This document shows positions 24,698 to 36,435 of a stretch of 64,000 nt of DNA, piece by piece (positions within the stretch are counted from its first letter, which is position 1; every line of letters begins with the position of its first letter). Position numbers and translations under genes: made by a program. The stretch comes from Imbricaverruca yamaguchii. Taxonomy: Eukaryota > Arthropoda > Thecostraca > Neoverrucidae. The stretch covers positions 239,001-303,000 of the forward strand of contig JAOTOL010001478.1 in NCBI GenBank assembly GCA_034440575.1, given 5' to 3'. Under the pieces are notes generated by a model. That model was not told the origin of the DNA, searched no databases, and saw only the letters and a program-made list of their open reading frames with translations.

Positions 24698-26644
24698 CAG
24701 AATTGAACTGCCATAGCAGAGTACGCACTGCACCGTACACCATACCAGAGTATGTACTGCGTCGTACTTGTGGTCACTGTTTTGATCTGTACTTGGATGC
24801 GCGATGGCGCCACTAGCCGATCAGAATTATCATGTCGCGAAACCCAGATTAGCTCACCAGTGCCGACGTACAAATACCACGTGCACCGACGGAATTAGCC
24901 CTCCAAGCTGTTCTGAGCAGGACGTCTAACTGATGGAACCAACTGTCGCGCCACGCACGCGACACAACCGATCAAACCTGCTCAGGAAAACGCATGTTAT
25001 CGGCCCATATGTCGCTTCGGCCGAGCTAGGTGATGCTAAATCGTCATGTTCGTTTCGAGTTCTGCATTTTACAGCTATGAGTATTGCATGGGGGTGTATT
25101 TTACGTACGTGACGCGGTAGTTGAAAAGTCACGTACAGTAGCACCCGAAATATATCTAAACGTCCAGCTATACCCCTTGCTGTGTCCAATTTCAATTGAG
25201 GAGCTATCATTGTATTAATTAGTGTACACAATTTCGACAATCAGGCACAGTGCAGTCAAATTTGGAATGGGAGTTTTGCAAATTCGGTGGAAGGAGACGG
25301 CCGTTCAAATCGTGCCTCCAACTTCGGCATTTGTGCCAGATGAAAAAAAAGTCAGATTCAGCTGCAATTGGCCGGGATCTGGCGGAAATCAGTCTCGTCT
25401 GCCGAACATGGATGCATAAATCAAATGTAATGCACTATGTCAAATTGCCACCTTAGTAAAGGTGCCACGCTGTGCAACGGCTCATAATGTTTCAACCTTC
25501 CTGCATAGTTTATGCTTGCAGTGGTAAATGAGGTCAAGCAAGTAAAATGTTCATGAGTTCGTGGATGATGGCTTCCTTGAGCAATGTGCATGGACACAAC
25601 ACCAGAAAGCTGCAACCAAAATGTCGAGATATGCATGTGTACCCTAAATTGGAAACGGCTGTTGAAAATAACGCTATTTAAGTCATACGGCCAATACGAT
25701 ATATCGAAATATTCGAAACATCTCTCGACGACATTTCCCCAAAAGTGCAAGTACACGCAATATCACTGGACCATACGCATAACGGACTACAGTATGCCCA
25801 ACAAAGTATAATATATGACACATAATCATGGTACAATAGCATACGTTTTTTTTCGGTTGGTAGGTAATCTACATCACACAATCACTATTCAGGCCATTTA
25901 GGTTTCTGGGACGCGCCAACTGAAATAAAATTGGCCGTGACGCCGAGGACGAGTGGTTGCCAAGGGTGGTGCAGTTGAGCCCCGTCAACACGGACGCACG
26001 GAAAACACATACTCGCGGTATCATTGGCCTGCCCAATAAACCTAACAACGTCGCGAGCATACAACGTCCGGGAACTCCACCGGAGAGCCACGCCCACACG
26101 CGACCGCGCCAACGACACCTCCGTGGGGGCCGACCAGCAGCCGGTCGGCCGGATTTGCAACCCAGCGGTTCATTTTTTTACCAACGGACTTTACAAATCA
26201 TTGTTGCATGCGATGAGATGTTCAATTCTGAACATCGTGAACAACGCTATTTCACAATAATATCTAAGATCTGATGGACATGTTAATGAACATATATATA
26301 TATTGTTATATATTGTTATACATTAATAAGATATAAGGCCTAAAGTTCAATCATGCAGGAATGGCCGCAGGTGCGTAGTACCAAGGAGCGGAAAATGCTC
26401 GTGCCGATTTCTGGACGACATTGGCTGTGCCCGCCCCCTCCCCTGTGTTGCCGCGCGGGCTGAATGTAACGCGACAGCACATCAGCGGCACACCAGCATG
26501 ACACACCATCAGCATCAGCACAACAGCCCGCCACTACATGATCAGCACAGAATGCGGCTCGCAGCGCAAAGCTCGACGTGGCGACACTTCGCAGTCACTC
26601 TCGCCGCGGACATCGAACGGTCTGAGATGGAAGCGGCGATGCCA
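24698..26644. other. No gene seen (eag intron 1)
   Basis: A minus open frame at 25885-26160 (ARDVVRFIGQANDT) overlaps a plus frame and is unrecognised. The rest is AT-rich. Confidence 0.5.
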
Positions 26645-26965
26645 TGGCGATGCCTCGTGATTCCTCAGCGATTCCTCGTGACGCCTCGTGATCCCTCAGC
26701 AATTCCTCGGCGATGCGGCGATGCCTCGTGATTCCTCAGCGATTCCTCGTGATGCCTCGTGATTCCTCAGCAATTCCTCGGCGATGCGGCGATGCCTCGT
26801 GATTCCTCAGCAATTCCTCGGCGATGCGGCGACGCCTCGCGATTCCTCAGCGATGCGGCGATGCCTCGTGATTCCTCAGCAATTCCTCGGCGATGCGGCG
26901 ACGCCTCGCGATTCCTCAGCGATGCGGCGATGCGGCGATGCAGCGGTGCAGCGATGCAGCGATGC
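26645..26965. repeat. Compound minisatellite (gcgatgcctcgtgattcctcag)
   Basis: Units mix ctcgtgattcctcagcaatt with cctcggcgatgcggcgatg in higher-order blocks of roughly 60-90 bp, grading into 8-11 bp gcgatgcagc units at 26930-26965. Confidence 0.93.
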
Positions 26966-27992
26966 GGCCACCCAAGTGACATCGCTACTACTCCGCCCCT
27001 GGTCGATGCACGGGGCTCCAGGCTCTGCACGTATGGATCTGATTGGCGACTCGAGCCTGAGATGCTCGTGATCCAGCGTATCCACGCCGACATCGGTGAC
27101 CTCCGAGCATTGACTCGGTATGGTTCGGCGCAGAATATGACCACGAATTGACTTTGGGCCTACCATGCTTGGCAGCATCAATTGGTTCTTAAATCACGGA
27201 TAATGCATGCGCAAGTTGTGACTGGCTTCCTACGGGTAGATATCGTGGAGAGACAAGGTCTTCGCACACTCAGTCCTTGCAGCCAAGAAGTTGTGCGAGC
27301 TACCTTTCCGGGGAGGGTCTGCAATTCTATTCTCGCATCTTCCCGGGAGCCCCCACTTCTGAAACGAACTTCGTAAATTTCAGAGACCCAAAAACAACAG
27401 GAGGGACTTCAGGCCTCATATTCCTTCTCCCCTCCTTCCACATCAGCCTGCGCCACTGTAGTCGTAGAAAACTTCACCACCAACTCAACTGCCCCCGAGA
27501 ATACTTTATCACCACCTCGACTGCCACTGAGAATACTTAATCACCACCTCGACAGTCGATGGAGAATACTAACCCGTAACGAAATATACCATAAAAGTAA
27601 TTATTTCTTCCAAAATAGCGAAACAGATAACGTATTGTGATATTGCTGTTCTGCGGATGTTTGTGACTTGCTCAAGGAACCTGTCATCACCAGTAAGATA
27701 ATTAGATGGTGCTGTCCATGACAGGCTGGATGATCTTGACTGGCCTGACTAGCTTGCCTGAATGCCCAAGTGCCAGGACATGTGGAAGAGCGTCTTTTAT
27801 TTGTGATCTTGGTTTGTTTTCCTCATAGATGTCCTCATCAACAGATATTTCATCACTTCTTGCATGCTGACTACCACCGCCACAGCAGCAAAATCGCCTA
27901 ACTGTTGTTGGTTCCGGTCCCCCCCCCCCCCAACCACATGTGCACATTGCGATAATCAGCAGTGTCGAACCCAGCTGTGTTGTGCGTTCCGT
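26966..27992. other. No gene seen (eag intron 1)
   Basis: A short direct repeat (atcaccacctcgac) lies near 27508-27552 and a C-run at ~27920-27929. No exon recognised. Confidence 0.5.
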
Positions 27993-28142
27993 CGAGCCAA
28001 CGTCACACGCTGAGCCACCATCACACGCTGAGCCAACGTCACACACTGAGCCAACGTCACACACTGGGCCACCATCACACACTGATCCACCATCACACGC
28101 TGAGCCAACGTCACACGCTGAGCCAACGTCATATGCTGACCC
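27993..28142. repeat. 18-bp minisatellite
   Basis: About eight units of tcacacgctgagccaacg, with tcacacactg and ccaccatcac variants. Confidence 0.95.
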
Positions 28143-29124
28143 GCTATCATGCGCCATCCACGCAGACCAGCACCACGACGGCACGCACGTCCGACCCCCG
28201 CCTGCCCCGCCCCTCCCACAGTCGTGCGGCTCGCCTAGCGCACGCAGGAACGCCGGCTGCCCCGCCCCAGAGGACACGCACCCCCCCCCCCCCACCACAC
28301 ACACACACACCTACCGATCCTCGGCTCCCCTGCAAGACCGAAGACGAGCAGTGTGTTCACAACGCAGGTGGTCTGCGTTGTGAACACGTGCGTTGCGCTG
28401 CGTTGTCCGGTTACAACCAACTCTGCCGCCGTTCCACAACCGCCAAACCTGGTTTGTGTCCCAGACATCATCTGGCTTCTTTCTGCCCGGGGAGTCGGAG
28501 GCAGGACGTCGAATTGAAGATGGAAGCCATGGAGCATTTCACCTTTTGTTCCTTGTATATACCGGATGGTTACTTGTTGCATTTCCTGACAAAGAAGTTG
28601 CTCGTTCCTTTGTGACCCTGGGCCAGCATTAAGAGCGGAGTCTGTCCAGTCTGTTGGAAATCCTAAATTTATGTGGGAGCCAACATCTGAGTGGAGTTAA
28701 TTTTGAATCTGAATAAGGTTTTGAATGCCTGAATTTACGTCCGGGAAATAAGACCGCATTGAATTGCATTAATTCATTCCACGATTCATACGCTCCATTT
28801 GCACATGATTATCATGCAAACGATCTGATTATCCATGATTATCCATGATTATCATGGAAACTACGTGCTAACTGCTATTTTGCCATTTTGTCACGTTCCC
28901 ATGTGCCGTTTGATTGGCTTGTTTTGACGCCATGGACGACTTTGATATCTTCCGAACATACCCTTCAATCTACGAGACATGAGTTCCGTGATATCGTCTG
29001 TCCCTCGCATCGGATTGGAGCTTTTTCCGACATCTTGCATTACCTTTCTCACACCGAACGGTGCTGAAGAATAGGAGAACAGTTCCAGGCAGCCTGTGCA
29101 GGAAACACGGTCAGTGTGTGGAGC
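28143..29124. other. No gene seen (eag intron 1)
   Basis: Overlapping Pro/His-rich frames arise from C-runs and (CA)n at 28284-28310. A three-unit ccatgattat repeat is near 28830-28852. Confidence 0.5.
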
Positions 29125-29612
29125 CCCTCGCCCTGCCCGGAGCCCCTCGCCCTGTCCGGAGCCCCTCGCCCTGTCCGGAGCCCCTCGCCCTGTCCGGAGC
29201 CCCTCGCCCTGTCCGGAGCCCCTCGCCCTGTCCGGAGCCCCTCGCCCTGTCCGGAGCCCCTCGCCCTGTCCGGAGCCCCTCGCCCTGCCCGGAGCCCCTC
29301 GCCCTGCCCGGAGCCCCTCGCCCTGTCCGGAGCCCCTCGCCCTGTCCGGAGCCCCTCGCCCTGCCCGGAGCCCCTCGCCCTGCCCGGAGCCCCTCGCCCT
29401 GTCCGGAGCCCCTCGCCCTGTCCGGAGCCCCGCGCCCTGCCCGGAGCCCCTCGCCCTGTCCGGAGCCCCGCGCCCTGCCCGGAGCCCCTCGCCCTGTCCC
29501 GGAGCCCCGCGCCCTGTCCGGAGCCCCGCGCCCTGCCCGGAGCCCCGCGCCCTGTCCGGAGCCCCTCGCCTTGCCCGGAGCCCCGCGCCCTGCCCGGAGC
29601 CCGGGCTCCTGT
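29125..29612. repeat. 19-bp minisatellite
   Basis: About 25 units of gagcccctcgccctgtccg, with tgcccg and ccgcgccc variants concentrated in the right half. All six frames stay open, giving spurious open frames up to 391 codons. Confidence 0.96.
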
Positions 29613-31083
29613 ACTCTCGTGTTCGTCTTGCGTGCCGCGCGGGCTGATGGATGGGGCCGGCTCGACACGCGCCGGGAGTGGCGCAGCCGCCGTCATCAAC
29701 AGCGGCGGGAAGGAGTGGTGTCGGCGCGGGCGGCGCGTCCACACCGCGACCACACTTCAAAATGCCCGGTCGACGGTCGACCGCCGACCGAAATATCCGG
29801 CCAATCAATGCTCTCGGCGGCGACGGCTGGCCGCGGCGACGGCCGGCCGCGGAGGAGCCCGCGCGGTGCGGCGCGGCAAACGGCGGCGCGTCCGCGTGGC
29901 GGCGCCACCTGCCGCCCAGCCATCTCACTGAACGCCGTGTAACGGTTGGCCCAAAAATCACCGGAATAACAGCCGCGCTCGGCAGCCATCTACTGATGTC
30001 CTGAAAGCGTACCAGTCGCGTTCGCTCGTTGGCGTGCAGCTTCGGAGGAGTCCCAGTAATTTGCATTGATTAAGTGTCATCACCGTGCTTACATTGATTC
30101 TGGTATATTGCACCTGAATTAAGATTTATTGACCGGAAATTATTTCGCAAATCCCTGACATCTCAGACATGTATTTTGGCCATACTTAGGTAGGCGCCTC
30201 CTCCCTACCATGAGCGTCCCAGTGGACTATGGATGGGGTTGCTGGGTCAATTATTTCCCTCGTCGCGAGTGAGGCGTTAAGCTCGTCCGAAACGGCTCCA
30301 GGAATTCTGACCTGAGTTCGCACTTGTCTGGAGGTGCGTCACTTCCTCGAAGGGGCGCTACGTATCTTGACGATCATTTGTACGGCGGCATGCTGACGAA
30401 CTTTCTGTAGAGGCGCTTTTCTACTCAGGGGTCGCCTTGGGCTTATAGACCCAAGCGGCTGGCGGGGGGGTGGGGGGGGGGGGCGGAGTATGCAGGAACT
30501 GTCATGGGGTGAGGAACACGTCCGGAGGGTCGCCACTCCGCAGGTACCTTTTCCCCGAGGGGCGCCTTCGGCTGAAAACTTAGAGGGAGGGGGGTTCTTC
30601 ACCCAGGCCTTCCTGAGGTGCACGCATTCCTGTTGGAGAGGCGCCTTCGGCTGAAAAATGAGTGAGGTTACCCTCCAGCCATCGCAGAGCGGCGCCTTTT
30701 CCCGGCCAGAGTGGTGCCACTATGGAGGGGGAGGGGGCCCGGCGTCCGCTTGAATCCGCCTCCGTGGGCGAGGTTGCGGCACATGTGTCGTGTTCAGAGT
30801 TTGCGTTCCCTTATCCGCCGACCGGCGGCTTAGGAAACACAAGCTCTTTCGTCAGGCTTACCTCGCACCACCGGACGTGCATGTGGACAGCGGGAGAAGT
30901 GTACGCAACGGCTTGCCTAGCACCATCTGCCATGTGTGTGCGTAATGGCCTTCCGCGTACCGCCCGCCGCGTATATGGACGCATGCTGGGAGTCAATTCG
31001 CGTCAAAGTTCTGCAACGTGATCTGATGTGCCGACCGTGGTCCTCCTCTGAAGCAATGCACGCACGTGCTCAGCTGCCGCGAC
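29613..31083. other. No gene seen (eag intron 1)
   Basis: A GC-rich block (29640-29930) with open frames on both strands continuing those of the adjacent minisatellite. A G-rich run is at 30459-30485. Degenerate ggcgccttcggctgaaaa repeats are near 30560-30660. No recognised exon. Confidence 0.5.
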
Positions 31084-31834
31084 GAGCCCACGTGGCAGTC
31101 CACGTAGCAGACCACGTAGCAGTCCACGTAGCAGTCAACGTTGCAGTCCACGTTGCAGTCCACGTAGCAGTCCACGTGGCAGTCCACGTGGCATTCCACG
31201 TGACATCCCACGTGGCAGTCCACGTTGCGGTCCACGTGGCAGTCCACGTAGCAGTCAACGTGGTAGTCCACGTGGTATTCCACGTGGCATTCCACGTGGC
31301 ACTACACGTCAGTCCACGTGTCAGTCCACGTTGCAGTCCACGTGTCAGTCCACGTGGCAGTCCACGTGGCAGTCCACGTGGCAGTCCACGTGGCAGTCCA
31401 CGTGGCAGTCCACGTTGCAGTCCACGTGGCAGTCCACGTGTAGTCCACGTGGCAGTCCACGTGGCAGTCCACGTGGCAGTCCACGTGGCAGTCCACGTGT
31501 CAGTCCACGTTGCAGTCCACGTGGCAGTCACGTGTCAGTCCACGTGTCAGTCCACGTGGCAGTCCACGTGTCAGTCCACGTGGCAGTCCACGTGTCAGTC
31601 CACGTTGCAGTCCACGTGTCAGTCCACGTTGCAGTCCACGTGTCAGTCCACGTGGCAGTCCACGTGGCAGTCCACGTTGCAGTCCACGTGGCAGTCCACG
31701 TGTCAGTCCACGTTGCAGTCCACGTTGCAGTCCACGTGTCAGTCCACGTTGCAGTCCACGTAGCAGTCCACGTGGCAGTCCACGTGGCAGTCCACGTGGC
31801 AGTCCACGTGACAGTCCACGTGGCAGCCCATGTC
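31084..31834. repeat. 12-bp minisatellite rich in CACGTG
   Basis: About 60 units of cagtccacgtgg with cacgtgtcag, cacgttgcag and cacgtagcag variants. A large share of units carry the palindrome CACGTG (canonical E-box). The 12-bp period gives open frames in every frame on both strands. Confidence 0.97.
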
Positions 31835-34110
31835 AGCTGGTATCGAGTGGCGGGCACGGAGTGAGCTTCCTGTGGCCGTTGTTGTCTGCGGTGAGCGTTA
31901 CGTCGGCATCGATGCCGGTCCCTGTCCTCGTGCGCGCACAGACGTCGGCACGGCCGCCCGCCCGCTGACGGTGGACGTGGTCGCGTTGAGAATGCGGCGT
32001 GGCGTGCTGTGTGTAGCGATTTGCGGCCCACTCGAGACGCAGTGGTTTGACTGCTGACTCGATGTGATACGATGCCGGGGGGGGGGGGGGACGTCGCAGT
32101 TTCGAATGTCCAGAACCACGGGTCGTGTGTCTGGCACAGCCGGTGGCAGACGAGTTTAGGTTATTTGGCTGATCATGGTTTCCACCGGAGGTCAGTCACG
32201 TAGGAATGGGAGACCATTCAGAAAAGGGGGGACAACTCCAAAAGGGGAGAATTAAAAAATGGGAGAACTAAAAAAAAGAAAAGGGGGTCAGGAGTCACGT
32301 AGGCAATGGGAGACCATTCAGTAATGGGAGACCATTCAGTAATGGGAGACCATTCAGCAATGCGATCAGACTCAGCACCACTTCTCAGCGTCTCTGCGCG
32401 CCACTGCTCTACATACCCAGAGGCAGTGGCGACTACACGACTCTTCTGATTGAAACCGCCTCCAACAACAGCCGTTTGAAGGTCAGATGGTGGTGGTGTT
32501 AGCACGCGAATCTTGAACCCCAGATAGTCATATTTCGCTACTTTGGTACCGGGGAAAACTTCCTGATATGCTTTGCTTACCATTTCCGAACCATTTAAAT
32601 AAAATCTGTTAAATTTGGTGGTATTCCGAATAATCTTTTTGATACAAATATGTCCAGTGGGACAAGTCCTTGGCTTGGCAAAGGTGGCCTGTAGCGCTAT
32701 TTATAGACGCCTGTTGTGTAATTGTTGTTTTTGTTAAGGTCACGTGACATGCACCATGCCACAGGTAGGGGTGGCAAACAATAGGCGGCTGCTCACATCC
32801 CTTATGGGTGCGGTGCGCTGATGATGTGCCATTTCAGAAGCTCGGTGGGATGTCCTCAAGCTCAGAAGTGGGGATATTTCTGCAGATGATTTGCGTCGTA
32901 TTAGCGCGGACTGTATTGCAACTAGCAGCACGCCATATGACGCTGGGAATCCCGGCCAAGTTTTGTTCTAATATAGGCTCCGGGGTGCCAATTGGGAGGG
33001 GCACTCTCGGTGCCCCTGCTGGTCTCGTGAATGTTCGCATATGAGGACTGCTGATTTATGTTATGCATGGGAGCTAAGCCTAATTTCTAGTGCATAAGTA
33101 TCATCGGCCGCCAATCCAGCCAAATTAAATTGGATAGAGAAAAGTCGCATTCATAAGCCCGTAGATTAATATTTTCGGTTTCGGGTGTCAAAGGCCTGCC
33201 TGGCCAAATAATCTACCCAGAAACTCCACCAACTGTTCTGTTGCAGAGATGCCAGTATATCTAGTCTAACGCCGCAGATCTGGGACATGATCAGCATTTG
33301 TCACCAGTACCAATGATATGGTCTTCTTGGACGATTTTTGTGTGATTTTGCTAGTGCGAGAGGAGGAAACGTAATTTCCTCCCTGGTTTTAGTTCAATAG
33401 CCTAAGGCCTTTACTTCCCCCCTCCTCCGCCCTCGACTGCACTGATCCCGGACGTCTCCCTCCAAGCAATGTCTATAGAAATCCCGTTTGGGGAAACCCC
33501 AATCGAAGTAAAGTGGCGCTAGGTAAGCCGTTCTCCCGGCTTACCTCGCGCCACTCCCGCGCCACTCGCGTTACTCCCACTGCCCACATACCAGCCTGCA
33601 GAAGGCGGAAGCCCGCGCAAACAAAAAGATCAGTTGCACTGACAGCACTGAAAATCAGTTGCATAATGGATTGGAGAGGAAAAGGGGTACTGCCGATGCC
33701 AATAACTTGGCTTGTCTTTGGTTATCTGATGAAGCATATATGGATACTGGTTTATGTTTACATGGAAAACATGCATCTTCCGAAAATATTAGTATTTTCA
33801 TAACTTGCCATCTAAGATTGTAGGCAAGCCCCATCTACTTCTAAAGTTGAATGTGCTTAGATAGATATCACGAACAGGAAACAAGCCAGAGGGTCGTTCG
33901 TAGGGTATGTTCGAGAAACTTGAGTTAGCTTTAATTAATTAAGATAAGTCAAGCCAAGACCACACATATTACACACCTTTTAAGTAGATGCCCTACTTCC
34001 TAGGTAGATGCCTCAGTGGTTTTTGTCTGGTCGACGAGTATTACATAAATGAGAAGAACAAAAACTCTGCTAGGCTGATGCAAATTACACAACTTCCGAG
34101 GAAGCTGGTT
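31835..34110. other. No gene seen (eag intron 1)
   Basis: A G12 run lies near 32079-32090 and a short array of aatgggagaccattcag at ~32205-32357. No exon recognised. Confidence 0.5.
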
Positions 34111-34456
34111 CTAAATAGAGGTGCGCTATGAAATTCAAACATGTATGGGCAAAGAGTTTACACATGCAATCGATTGATAAGAACACAATATGTACAAATC
34201 AAACCAAAATTATGATTTTTCCTGGAACCCATCAGTAGCTCTCAATTTGTGCTTTTCCAGCCAATCACAACGGAGTATTTTGCCAATATTTGTAGATGGG
34301 CCCCTAGATGAGCTAGAGCCGCGAAACAAAAACGAGCGTATTGCTCGTTATAAGAGAAAACGAATGGTACCCGGTTTTTACAGTTTTCGGTCAACCAGTG
34401 ACCTTCCAGGTCAGGCCAATGAACAGAAATTGGCGAATATCGCGAAACTGTTTTAT
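34111..34456. repeat. Inverted repeat, left arm
   Basis: About 345 bp, complementary to 34952-35291 with a ~495-bp spacer. Shared landmarks include atagaggtgcgctat at the outer end, cagccaatcacaa, gagctagagccgcgaaac, and gacct(t)ccaggtcaggccaat plus ttggcgaatatcgcgaaac at the inner end. The arms are clearly diverged, so the duplication is not new. Confidence 0.9.
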
Positions 34457-34951
34457 GCAATTACAGTGTAATTACATAAAACCGAATTGTTTATTTCAAT
34501 CCCAGTGTAAGTACAGTATAATTACATAAACCCGAATTGTTTCTTTCAATCCATTTTCGCATATAAAACACCTCATTTTGATTGGCGTGTTGGTACGTTA
34601 CCTAGTTATCGTTATGTTGTATTTACGTTATCGTAAAAATGCATCAAATCCATCCAGTTAGCGAAGCCTACTTTGGATCACTCTAAAAGCTACATTTTTT
34701 ATTGAATATATTGAAACACATTCAATATTTCATGCACCATTCCGACTAATTCGGGTTCATTTCATGATGGCCAGGGGGCTCTATATGCTATGCCGCTACG
34801 GCCGGCCACGGATTTTAACTTGACCTGACCTGTGTAATTGACAGGGAGTGACGACGAAGGGCATCATCAGATTCGCAGGGCTTCAGTGAGTCCTGTTCTT
34901 ATTTTCCTGTGTCTCTAACTGTAAAACGTTTTGCTATGTGGCCTTCCCAAA

Positions 34952-35291
34952 CAAAACGTTTCGCGATATTCGCCAATTTCGGGTCATTGGCCTGACCTGG
35001 AAGGTCATTGGTTGACCGAAAACTGTAAAACAGGGTATCATTTGTTTTGTCTTATAACAAGCAATACGTTCGTTTTTGTTTCGCGGCTCTAGCTCATTTA
35101 GGGGCCAATCTATAAATATTGGCAAAATACCCCATTGTGATTGGCTGTAAAAACAAAAATTGAGCGCTACTGATGCGTTCCAGGAAAAAATTTTATTTAT
35201 TATTTGTACATATTTTGTTCCAATCAATCGATTGCAGGTGCAAACTCTTTGCTCACACGTGCTTGAATTCTATAGCGCACCTCTATTCTAA
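34952..35291. repeat. Inverted repeat, right arm
   Basis: Reverse-complement partner of 34111-34456. The arms give related open frames in opposite orientation (LPIF-D-PL-ELEPRNKNERIA), probably coincidental conservation of a repeat rather than a gene. The spacer contains a ~57-bp near-duplicate (gtgtaattacataaaaccga / gtataattacataaacccga). Confidence 0.9.
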
Positions 35292-35680
35292 GTCCGATAT
35301 CTCAAATGAAAAGTACGTTTTAGTTCCTACAGCCCAGATAGATGTACACCTACCCACCCCAACTAATAGGTATGGCATCCTTTAGCTGGGATGCGAAAAA
35401 GTGGAGAAGCGGAGAAGCGAAGGGGAGGAGAAGTGAAGAGGCGGATAGGCGGAGAGGCGCAGAAAAAGAGACAGTGGGGACGCAGAGGACGATCAGGAGA
35501 CATGGAGCTAGAGAACGATATTTGCCCGGCTTTAGAGCACTCGCCCGCTACCGATCACCGTTGGATGCAGCTTCAGTCTTCCAAATTGTCATACCCGTAT
35601 AAGGCGCAAGTAAGGAGGTTGGCCGGGAGAGAGCAAAAGCGGCTAACTTGAGGGCTGTCCTGCGGCAAATGCGGTGTCGG
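35292..35680. other. No gene seen (eag intron 1)
   Basis: Includes a purine-rich stretch (35398-35500, ggagaagcggagaagcgaag). No exon recognised. Confidence 0.5.
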
Positions 35681-35692
35681 CTCGCATGACCA

Positions 35693-35865
35693 TGGTGGAG
35701 CGTCGGCAGCTCAGTGGTTAAGCTGAGCGTCTGGCAAGCCAGAGATACGGGGTTCGATTCCCCGAGATGCCCGCCCTTCCTGCCAGGGTGAGAGGCAAGC
35801 GACGCCATGTGGCCTCAGCTGCTGATTGCGTCGTAAAGCCACAATCCAATACAATCGAGTGACCA
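35693..35865 (+). mobile_element. SINE family C (tRNA-derived)
   Basis: Head with A box (cagctcagtggttaag, ~35707-35722) and a perfect B box (ggttcgattcc, ~35751-35761), followed by a ~100-bp non-tRNA body ending gcgtcgtaaagccacaatcc. The anticodon arm does not fold into a 7-nt loop, and the body continues well past the tRNA, so it is a SINE and not a tRNA gene. Possible weak target-site duplication: tgaccatgg / tgaccacgg. Confidence 0.75.
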
Positions 35866-36021
35866 CGGCAACTGGCCAACTCAGCAAGACCGTTAAAACC
35901 GAAACGCGGAATATTCGGAATGCCTCATGTTAGACGCCCTGGTCGGGATGAGTGGAGGTGCCAATATGAACTTCTCTTTAAGCATGCGACGAGTCAGGCG
36001 AGTTCCGGCTCTCCGCCGACG

Positions 36022-36366
36022 TGTGACGGCCAGTATAGTCATGGGCGCCAGAACAGGCGCTGTGACGGCCAGGGCAGCGATGGGCGCCAGAACTCACACT
36101 GTGACGGCCAGGGCAGCGATGGGCGCCAGCACTCACACTGTGACGGCGGCGGCCAGACTACACTGTGACAACCAGGGCAGCGATGGGCGCCAGAACAGGC
36201 GCTGTGACGGCCAGGGCAGCGATGGGCGCCAGAACTCACACTGTGACGGCCAGGGCAGCGATGGGCGCCAGCACTCACACTGTGACAACCAGGGCAGCGA
36301 TGGGCGCCAGAACAGGCGCTGTGACGGCCAGCACAGCCATGGGCGCCAGAACTCACGCTGTGACGT
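36022..36366 (-). repeat. 39-bp minisatellite containing the eag exon 1 donor site
   Basis: About nine units of 39 bp. On the coding strand each reads approximately CCGTCACAG(T/C)GTGAGT followed by TCTGGCGCCCAT. Some units have the variant CACAGCGCCTGT, which lacks the donor. GTGAGT copies are complementary to actcac at 36351-36356 (authentic), 36273-36278, 36234-36239, 36131-36136 and 36092-36097. The array starts inside the exon end and continues into intron 1. A ~10-bp disruption near 36150 breaks the phase of the array. Confidence 0.9.
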
Positions 36367-36435
36367 TGACCGTCGTATGATGTTCTCGAGGAACGTGTTC
36401 TGCGGGGCGACGAGACCCCTCCTGCCGCCCGGCAT
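36357..36435 (-). CDS. eag: eag (KCNH1/5-type) potassium channel, coding exon 1
   Basis: The minus strand encodes 26 residues beginning [15 protein letters not shown] and ending RRSTSQ, plus one base of the next codon. This is the conserved N-terminal PAS-cap of ether-a-go-go voltage-gated K+ channels, which sits before the cytoplasmic PAS domain and modulates gating in the plasma membrane. I chose the ATG at 36435-36433 because family members start at MPGG and it has G at -3; the open frame runs further upstream without another ATG. The exon ends at a strong donor (AGC, then GTGAGT at 36356-36351), leaving phase 1. The joining codon with exon 2 reads Pro, giving TSQPDSSF, as I recall for fly eag (NSQPDSSF). 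Oddly, the last ~10 bases and the donor belong to a 39-bp minisatellite that continues into the intron. Only the first 26 codons of a protein normally about 1,000 residues or more are here. Confidence 0.93.

Larger units (their letters stand above)
16671..36356 (-). other. eag intron 1
   Basis: About 19.7 kb between the GTGAGT donor and the TTTCAG acceptor, phase 1. It contains at least eight minisatellite or microsatellite arrays, five tRNA-derived SINE or SINE-like insertions and a ~1.2 kb inverted repeat. No other conserved exon was recognised in it on either strand. Confidence 0.85.

Noticed and set aside
28891..30066. 391-codon and several other 180-290 codon frames on both strands
   Set aside because: They run through the 19-bp array at 29125-29612, where every frame on both strands stays open.
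30936..32031. Frames of 150-275 codons repeating VAVHVAVH, QSTCQST or TWTATWTA
   Set aside because: Direct product of the 12-bp minisatellite; period divisible by 3.
35700..35775. A functional tRNA gene
   Set aside because: A and B boxes are good, but the anticodon stem-loop cannot form a 7-nt loop, no acceptor stem pairs, and a SINE body with shared 3' tail follows.
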